From Leguminivora glycinivorella (lineage: Eukaryota; Arthropoda; Insecta; Lepidoptera; Tortricidae), in assembly GCF_023078275.1 (NCBI RefSeq), contig NC_062979.1, forward strand, positions 10,174,502 to 10,238,501: 64,000 nt of DNA, given 5' to 3'. How positions within the stretch are numbered: position 1 is the stretch's first letter; each line of letters begins with the position of its first letter. Shown here piece after piece: positions 57,692 to 64,000 of this stretch. Below the pieces are notes generated by a model, which was not told where the DNA came from, ran no database searches, and was given only the letters and a program-made list of their open reading frames with translations. A program made the translations under genes and the position numbers.

Positions 57692-60600
57692 ATGTCAAAC
57701 TCACAGAACGAGCATAATGGCGGGCACATTCCCGTCGAGAAGCTTGATGGCTTACAGAATTATTCAAACTGGAAGTTTGCAATGAAGATGTTACTAACCC
57801 TAGATGGTCTTTGGGGTTGTGTGGATGGAACAGACACTGACAAGACCCACGACAGCCGCGCTTTGGCCAAGATATGTTTGACGATCAAGCCGTCCCTATA
57901 TCAATATGTAAGAGATGCCACGTCTGCAAAGGATGCATGGAAGAAGCTTTCCGACGCCTTTGAGTCTAAGGGCCTCTACAGGAAAGTTCTCTTATTGCGG
58001 CAACTTCACAAAATTGAATATAACGAATACGGCAACATGTCTGACTATGTTGAGGCCGTTATGCGGCTGGTTCAACAGCTTTCTGATATAGACAAGAAAA
58101 TAGAGGATGAAGTGGTTGCGGAGATCCTGCTCAGCGGTTTGCCACAGGAGTTCGACAACCTAGTATCCGGCCTGGAGACCGCCTGTCTGACAAGTAAACT
58201 ATCGGTGGAAGTTGTGCGAACAAGGTTGCTACAAGAAGAACACCGACGGAATGCAAGTGATCAGGAAGGTTTGAAGGCTTACCTCGGGTACAAGAAGAAG
58301 AAATCATCATCACCTATGTTTTGTCAATTTTGCAAGAAGAGCGGACATACAATTAAGCGCTGCTTCAAACGCCAGAAGGAGCTGAAGAATGGGGAAAACC
58401 ACACAATGCTAGCATCGGCCATGGTTTGCAGCAGAGGCGACAGCAGCCACGATTTTGTGGTTGACAGTGGTGCCTCTCAACATATGGTTTCTGACAGGAA
58501 GCTACTGGAAGATCCTATAGGTAAAAATTCAACCATTTTAATTGCTAATGGTAGTAAATTACATAGTAATTGTACTGGTAGGGTCCCTTTTTGCTCTAAT
58601 GTTAGTTTGACCAATGTCCTCCATGTGCCGGACCTTTCAAGTAATCTTTTGTCTGTAAGCCAAATCACTAATAGAGGTTACACTGTTGTTTTCGATAAGG
58701 ATCATTGTAAAGTCTTTGATAATGTTAAAGTCACTGGCAATCCAATCATAATCGCTTCGAAGGATAATGGTTTGTATAAATATAAGGCTCAAGGACGACA
58801 CACCTTTGAGGAGGAGTCTTCTAAGCTCTTGCACTCTAGGCAAGAGACAGCGAATGCTCACGTTGTTTCGACTGTCCCAATGGACTTAATCCATAGGAGA
58901 TTAGGACACTTGTCTGAAGCAGGTATGAAGGTTCTAGGTGATGGGAAGAAATGCATGAACTTTCTTTTACAGAAACAAGATGTCATGAATGGTAGTTGCG
59001 AGCCGTGCTTGACTGGCAAGATGGTGCGTTCACCGTATCCTGCTGTCAGCACGAAGCGCACTACCCAGCCCTTGGAACTCATCCATTCAGATGTGACCGG
59101 ACCTATGCAAGTCAAAACTTGGGGTGGAGCTCGTTACCTTCTGACCTTCACAGACGACCACACCCGGAAAACGTGGGGATACCTTATGAAGCATAAATCA
59201 GAGGTGAGATCTCATTTTATTAACTTTAAAAATATGATAGAAAAACAATCTGGTTTATTTATTAAAATTTTGCGCAGTGACAATGGCCTTGAGTTTACTA
59301 ATTCTAAACTGGCCAATTATCTTAAAGACCATGGTATCATACACCAAACCACTGTCCCTTACAATTCTGCTCAAAATGGCATTGCAGAAAGGGCCTTTTT
59401 AACGATTTTTAATAAAGCTAGGGCTATGCTGCAGGAGTCCGGCCTGTGCAATCGCTACTGGGGAGAGGCTGTTATGACAGCCATTTATCTTAAAAATAGA
59501 TCTCCTACCAGAGCGCTTGCGGGTGGAATTTCCGAGACCATGTGGACTGGTCGTCCTATTGACATCAGTCATTTACGCGTCTTTGGGTGTACTGCTTATG
59601 CATATGTACCTAGTCAAAAACGTCAAAAGCTTGATGCTAGAGCAAAAGCTCTCATCTTTGTTGGTTATGGTGAAACTTTTAAAGGATACCGTTTAATTGA
59701 TCCAAATAATCCTCGTAAAATTGTGCAGTCTAAGTCTGTTATTTTTAATGAGGATAAATTTTTAGGAAAACATGACAGTTGTAAAGAGACTTGTAGAAAC
59801 TATTTTTATAATTATGAAATTGATGGCCTTAATATTCATTTGCCAAATAATGAAAATAATTGTGATGCTCAGAATAATTTTAATAATGACTCTAATTTAA
59901 ATCAAATTATTAATAATGAATTTAATGATGTCATTCAAAACAATATAATTGATAAATCAGCTGAGTGCTCATCCTCTTTTAAAAATGTTTCAGATGCTGA
60001 GTCACCAACGCCACCGGCGTGGTCGCCGCTGTCTGAACACTACTGCACGGGCGATGATGGTGCAAGTGACGATGGTGATGAAGATGGCGTCCCGAAGGGC
60101 GCCTTGTCTTCTCTGCCAGAGTCATCACTTGATGGTTGTGACGATGGTGATGAAGTGGGTGCTCCAACGGGTGCTGTCTCTTCTCTGCCGGAGTCTACAC
60201 ACAATGAGCCTACGCTATCGGTTATTTCCGACGCGTTGAGGCCACGTCCCATGCGTAGTACAAGAGGTAATGTGCCACAACATCTCAGAGACTATGATTT
60301 ATCATTGATGGCGGAAGGCTATTCGCCAGAGGAGCCTACCACATATAGCGAGGCCGTTCAATCCTCTGAAAAGGAAGAATGGTTGAAGGCCATGCAGTGT
60401 GAGTATGACTCTTTAATTAAAAACAAAGTATGGATCTTGGTAGACAGACCAGCTGATGAAAATATCGTCAAGTGCAAGTGGGTGTATAAAAAGAAGCAAG
60501 ACACTTCAGGTAAGCCTGCTAAATTTAAAGCGAGATTGGTTGCCCGTGGTTTCAGTCAAATTGAGGGAATTGACTACACGGACACATTTGCTCCTGTAGT

Positions 60601-61864
60601 AAGACATAGCACTTTGAGGATATTGTTTTCTATAGCTACACAACTGAACCTAGAGATAGACCATATTGATGTAACAACCGCATTTTTAAATGGCGATCTT
60701 AATGAAAAGATTTATATGGAACAGCCATCTGGTTTTAAGAACTGTGATAAGGTTTGTTTGCTTAAGAAAAGCTTATACGGCCTTAAGCAGGCAAGCCGAA
60801 TGTGGAATATAAAAATACATGATTTTTTAGCTAGTCACAATTTTATACAGAGCCAATGTGAACCATGTATTTATTTTAAGAAAAATGATAAAGAGTATAT
60901 TATAATTGCCCTTTATGTCGATGATTTTTACATTTTTCATAATAATTGCTTGAATGGTATTTTACTACTTTTACAAACCAATTTTGAAATTCGACATTTA
61001 GGGAAATTACACAATTGTCTAGGAATGAATGTTCATAGAGAGAATGGTGTTACAACCTTAGACCAAAAAGAATATGTTAAGCGTTTGCTAATTAAATATA
61101 ACATGTCAGAGTCTAAATCTGTTTCTACACCGTTACCGGTCAATTGTAAACTTGAAAAATCTAACAAGACTCACTTAGATGATGAAGTCTATCAGTACAG
61201 ACAATTATTAGGAAGTTTAATGTATTTATCCGTCTGTACTAGACCTGACATATCTTTTGCATGTAGCCAACTCAGTATGTTTAACACATGTTTTGATGAA
61301 AATCATTGGCGCATAGCGAAGCGAGTGCTGAGATACCTAAAAGGTACTATTGATTATGGCCTTTGTTTTACAAAGAGCAATACTTTTAACCTTACAGCAT
61401 TTGCTGACGCAAGTTGGGCCAATGACCTTTCAGATCGCAAGTCCTATACTGGTTTTGTGATTAAATTAGGCAACTCCGTTATTAATTGGGAGGCTAGGAA
61501 GCAACAATGTATAAGTCTTTCTAGCTGTGAATCGGAATATGTAGCTATTGGTGACTGTTGTAAGGATATATGTTTTGTACGAAATTTCTTGTCAGAAATT
61601 TTCGATAAAACCATAGAAACCTGCATTTTTAATGATAGCCAATCAGCACAAAAATTACTGTTAGTCAAAGAGTACTCCCATAAGCGCACAAAACATATAG
61701 ACCTAAGATATCACTTTATCAAGGATCTAATCCAAAAAGGACATTTAAATGTAAAATACTTGCGAACTGATGAAATGATAGCTGATGTATTAACAAAACC
61801 TTTGTGCACTGAAAAGCATTGTAAATTTAGAGAAGGTCTTAATGTGAAATCTTTACAAAATTAA
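57692..61864 (+). CDS. Copia Gag-Pol polyprotein, 1390 residues, intact
   Basis: Encodes everything needed for Ty1/copia-type retrotransposition in copia order. Gag (about 1-205) begins near WKFAMKMLLTLDGLW. A CCHC zinc knuckle CQFCKKSGHTIKRC is at about 212-225. Aspartic protease active site VVDSGASQHM lies near 255. The integrase has an HHCC finger (HRRLGHL near 400, CEPCLTGK), then catalytic landmarks IHSDVTGP (near 466), RSDNGLEF (near 527) and GIAERA. An Asn/Asp-rich linker follows (about 710-860). Reverse transcriptase has KCKWVYKKK, KARLVARGF, DVTTAFLNG, LKQASRMWN and the YVDD box near 1074. RNase H has ADASWAND (near 1237), SCESEY and KHIDLRYHF. Start ATG is 151 bp after the left LTR. 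Length and order match an autonomous element; no stop or frameshift is seen. Confidence 0.96.
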   Translation: MSNSQNEHNGGHIPVEKLDGLQNYSNWKFAMKMLLTLDGLWGCVDGTDTDKTHDSRALAKICLTIKPSLYQYVRDATSAKDAWKKLSDAFESKGLYRKVLLLRQLHKIEYNEYGNMSDYVEAVMRLVQQLSDIDKKIEDEVVAEILLSGLPQEFDNLVSGLETACLTSKLSVEVVRTRLLQEEHRRNASDQEGLKAYLGYKKKKSSSPMFCQFCKKSGHTIKRCFKRQKELKNGENHTMLASAMVCSRGDSSHDFVVDSGASQHMVSDRKLLEDPIGKNSTILIANGSKLHSNCTGRVPFCSNVSLTNVLHVPDLSSNLLSVSQITNRGYTVVFDKDHCKVFDNVKVTGNPIIIASKDNGLYKYKAQGRHTFEEESSKLLHSRQETANAHVVSTVPMDLIHRRLGHLSEAGMKVLGDGKKCMNFLLQKQDVMNGSCEPCLTGKMVRSPYPAVSTKRTTQPLELIHSDVTGPMQVKTWGGARYLLTFTDDHTRKTWGYLMKHKSEVRSHFINFKNMIEKQSGLFIKILRSDNGLEFTNSKLANYLKDHGIIHQTTVPYNSAQNGIAERAFLTIFNKARAMLQESGLCNRYWGEAVMTAIYLKNRSPTRALAGGISETMWTGRPIDISHLRVFGCTAYAYVPSQKRQKLDARAKALIFVGYGETFKGYRLIDPNNPRKIVQSKSVIFNEDKFLGKHDSCKETCRNYFYNYEIDGLNIHLPNNENNCDAQNNFNNDSNLNQIINNEFNDVIQNNIIDKSAECSSSFKNVSDAESPTPPAWSPLSEHYCTGDDGASDDGDEDGVPKGALSSLPESSLDGCDDGDEVGAPTGAVSSLPESTHNEPTLSVISDALRPRPMRSTRGNVPQHLRDYDLSLMAEGYSPEEPTTYSEAVQSSEKEEWLKAMQCEYDSLIKNKVWILVDRPADENIVKCKWVYKKKQDTSGKPAKFKARLVARGFSQIEGIDYTDTFAPVVRHSTLRILFSIATQLNLEIDHIDVTTAFLNGDLNEKIYMEQPSGFKNCDKVCLLKKSLYGLKQASRMWNIKIHDFLASHNFIQSQCEPCIYFKKNDKEYIIIALYVDDFYIFHNNCLNGILLLLQTNFEIRHLGKLHNCLGMNVHRENGVTTLDQKEYVKRLLIKYNMSESKSVSTPLPVNCKLEKSNKTHLDDEVYQYRQLLGSLMYLSVCTRPDISFACSQLSMFNTCFDENHWRIAKRVLRYLKGTIDYGLCFTKSNTFNLTAFADASWANDLSDRKSYTGFVIKLGNSVINWEARKQQCISLSSCESEYVAIGDCCKDICFVRNFLSEIFDKTIETCIFNDSQSAQKLLLVKEYSHKRTKHIDLRYHFIKDLIQKGHLNVKYLRTDEMIADVLTKPLCTEKHCKFREGLNVKSLQN

Positions 61865-62079
61865 CTAAAGTTCATCTCTCTTATGTATTATGTTATTATT
61901 TTTAAATTTGAAATTCATTCCTATTGTATATAATTTTAGCCGCATGACTTAGAATATATGTACCTGTTTTATTTTTAAACTCTAAGCGTGCAGCATGTAT
62001 TTTATAAGTAAGCCATATGTAGAGCCATGCTTATATAAAAAAATATTCACTTAGTATTGATATCACAATATGTAAAGTG

Positions 62080-62089
62080 TAAGGAGGAG
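62080..62089 (+). promoter_or_regulatory. Polypurine tract of copia element
   Basis: AAGGAGGAG directly before the right LTR, where plus-strand DNA synthesis of LTR elements is primed. Confidence 0.75.
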
Positions 62090-62426
62090 TATTGGAAAAC
62101 GTGTAATATACCCTTTTCATAATTGTACTGGCAATACCAATATTTTTGACAGTTCTAGACTGGCTTTCTCTTCCGGCTTTGTCACTTCCTTTTTATCTGA
62201 GCTCTGCAATGGCCGATTTATAGTTCTAGTCTAATTTTTAAATCTATTATGTGAAGTTTAATCGTGATACATCCTTAAAGGATGTAAGCAAATTGTATCG
62301 TTATTTATATGGAATAAATAAAACAATTTGTTGAGTGCTCAAGACGTTTTTATTTAGTGGACCACATATCGCCTTCGCTTCATGCCGTCATCACGTTTCC
62401 ACCAGGGCTCGCTTCTGCCTTTATCA
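62090..62426 (+). repeat. 3' LTR of copia element
   Basis: Same 337 bp sequence as 57205-57541, ending TTTATCA and followed by the ATTTC target duplication. Confidence 0.93.
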
Positions 62427-63493
62427 ATTTCACTGTCCATAATGGGGGATCCATTACTGGAGAACTGCCGTCCATAATTGGAGAAAAAACACCTAGTTTT
62501 AATTTGTTAACTATGAAGAAACCAATAGGAGTATCTATTCTGCAATACGCTTGAAATGTAAAAGAAGGATAGGACATTCAAGATTTAACACGCTTAGCCG
62601 TAGAATTTTTACATTTATCAGTGAAATATCAAAAACAGGCGAATTTTTTTCTTAAACTGTCCATGATTGGGTCCGTCACCTTAGGTACTTACAATTATAA
62701 TATGTTAAATTTACTACTTACAGCTAGATAAAAAATATAAACTAAATTAAATAAAATACCCATAAGCCTTCTATTCAAGTTTGTAATGGTTGCAATTTAA
62801 ATTCATCTATTCATGCTCATGCCTTATTAACTAGGTACCCACTTTAACCTTATCGCAGTTGCGTAAAAATAAGAGTCTGACATTAGTACATTTTTATTTA
62901 CTCACTATTTTGAATATATATTGAGTATTCAGGTAAGTTTCATTTATCTTTTAAGCTAAATAGGCATCTAATTTAAAATAGGATAAAAAAAGATTATTTG
63001 GAAACAAAGTATTTCTTATTAGTTATCTATTAAATATTCTGATTCGATTATCACTTTTTATCATTATCTTGTCACAAAAATTATGTATTGTTTATAATTA
63101 GGTATTGTAATTAATTTTTAGTTTATTGATCTACCTAATCACTGTTTGAGTGTTGCTCAATCATGTTTTTACATCAGATTTCCAAGGTAAGTATTTAACA
63201 TTCTCATCCTTTCATATTTATAGTAACTGTAGGTATTCATAATGTACTGGCATTTTAACGACAATATAGCAATATCTATGTTCGTGGTTACAGCAATTCC
63301 AATATACTAAATTTTGTTAGAACTTAAAATAATGTATCATAAAATTATATAAAATGAACTGAGCCTCTATCATGAATTTTTGACGATTTATTATACGTTA
63401 CTGAAAATGACAATTCATTGTATGGAGAGAGTGAACAGCGTCCCAAAGGTCACATTTTTTCACTATTGAGATTGAGCAACGTATCGTAAAGCC

Positions 63494-63658
63494 TGGCGTC
63501 CACTATATATGGGAGAATTGAGCCGCATCGCATCGAGTCCTCTTACATTTTGAATGCGATTCGACGCGGCTCGATTCCGCCTCGTAATGGACGCAGTCTC
63601 ATAAGAAATGCAGTAAGCGAATTAACGAGGCTCGACGCGGCGCGCTTAGTGGACGCTA
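63494..63658. repeat. Short element with GCGTCCACT ends
   Basis: Begins TGGCGTCCACTATATATGGG and ends CTTAGTGGACGCT, a short terminal inverted repeat. GAGTC/GCGGCTCGA words recur in both orientations, including CGACGCGGCTCGATTCCGCC and GAGGCTCGACGCGGCGCG. It is GC-rich compared with its flanks and not coding. It lies 96 bp downstream of the transporter 5' exon. Confidence 0.5.
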
Positions 63659-63753
63659 GACTTGAAACGCAAAAGCTCATAGTAGATATAGAGGCTTAGC
63701 TCTCATCTGGGTCAAGATAATCAGGAGTGAAATAGATATTAGTGTTCGTTTAC

Positions 63754-63865
63754 CTGTGTTCTGGCACTGCAGCGACGGTGACGAGCGAAAGCATGTGCAT
63801 GCCGGCTGTCATGGCCGCCAGGATGTGCAGTATGAACTGGAAGCACTGGTACCGCCCGAAGTCCC
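63754..63865 (-). CDS. N-terminal (TM1) exon of an SLC22 transporter
   Basis: Flanked by TTTCCAG acceptor and GTAAAC donor on the - strand. The 112 bp encode DFGRYQCFQFILHILAAM, the first membrane segment, and VPEHR. This is the expected SLC22 N-terminus (GDFGRYQ ... TM1 ... P.H.C). It starts in phase 1 and ends with AG, phase 2; joined to the leading G of either large exon (55504 or 49398) it yields R-C. The actual start codon lies in a further 5' exon beyond the right edge of the window. Confidence 0.85.
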
Positions 63866-64000
63866 CTGGAAATTATAAGCGATCGTGTTAAAATTAAAAT
63901 AAAATTAGGATTTTAACGGTTAGCTAAGTTGCAATTTTATTTCTCTTTGTTAGAAGTCTGAAAAAGTGTCTGAAAGTCAAATACAGATAACTAAAAAAGG

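Larger units (their letters stand above)
57205..62426 (+). mobile_element. Intact Ty1/copia LTR retrotransposon, 5222 bp
   Basis: Two 337 bp LTRs read as identical, starting TATTGGAAAACG and ending TTTATCA, flanked by the 5 bp target duplication ATTTC (57200-57204 and 62427-62431). A tRNA primer site follows the left LTR, a purine tract precedes the right LTR, and one uninterrupted polyprotein lies between. Identical LTRs indicate a very recent insertion. It lies in the presumed long intron upstream of the - strand transporters, inside what looks like an older repeat. Confidence 0.95.
56630..62683. mobile_element. Older element with iterated TCCATNATNGG motif, split by copia
   Basis: The possible left end TAAGGTAAAATACCCCATAATGGAC and the inverted right end CTAAGGTGACGGACCCAATC ATGGAC are loosely similar. 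Motifs of the form CCATAATGGAC or TCCATTACTGGA occur near 56644, 56665, 57027 and 57057 on the left, and 62435, 62450, 62470 and 62660 on the right. Copia lies between. Borders and class are uncertain and no transposase is readable. Confidence 0.35.

Noticed and set aside
62380..62577. Short - strand frame overlapping the right LTR end
   Set aside because: Runs across the LTR border into flanking repeat and cannot be an original coding unit.
1..64000. CRISPR arrays, rRNA genes, bacterial-style operons
   Set aside because: None seen; intron structure and repeat content are those of an insect nuclear genome.

Overview
This is nuclear DNA from an insect, very probably a moth or butterfly. The window is AT-rich, with intron-bearing animal genes separated by long gene-poor stretches packed with transposon relics. 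Several of those relics belong to repeat families typical of Lepidoptera: the repeat carrying a CCGT microsatellite, a tRNA-derived SINE with a Pol III B box, and mariner-, hAT-, pogo-, Penelope- and copia-type elements. Nothing here is bacterial, so operons, ribosome binding sites and CRISPR arrays are not expected and none is seen.

Gene layout. (1) 296-7961, + strand: an SLC22-type organic cation transporter in at least four exons, its 5' exon lying off the left edge. An intron of this gene holds a two-exon THAP-like mini gene (4594-5195). (2) 19456-37820, + strand: a secreted, proline-rich cuticular protein with a chitin-binding-like C-terminal domain. Its five-codon first exon is separated from the rest by an inferred 17.3 kb intron that contains a 5.2 kb hAT transposon and many smaller insertions. 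(3) 38492-39044, - strand: SAP18 (Bin1 orthologue), convergent with the cuticular gene. (4) 40118-40786, + strand: a calcipressin/RCAN (sarah/nebula) orthologue, divergent from SAP18. (5) 47898-49398 and 54091-55504, - strand: two more SLC22 transporters, each with nearly the whole protein in one 1.4-1.5 kb exon. Only one candidate upstream exon (63754-63865) is visible for both, which raises the possibility of alternative terminal exons or a missed 5' exon.

Mobile DNA. An intact copia element (57205-62426) has two LTRs that read identical, a 5 bp target duplication and one open 1390-residue polyprotein, so it is a very young insertion. Older elements include a frameshifted hAT, a Penelope-like fragment flanked by a perfect 104 bp inverted repeat, an RTE-like LINE tail, a pogo/Tigger relic, a 614 bp near-palindromic element with a 9 bp target duplication, and more than ten MITE-like inverted repeats. 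Several elements repeat a short terminal motif many times inside their length.

The host genes do not form a pathway. The transporters share ancestry, SAP18 works in nuclear repression and splicing complexes, RCAN tunes calcineurin, and the cuticular protein is extracellular. All exon borders were read by eye from splice consensus and reading frame, without transcripts or database searches.
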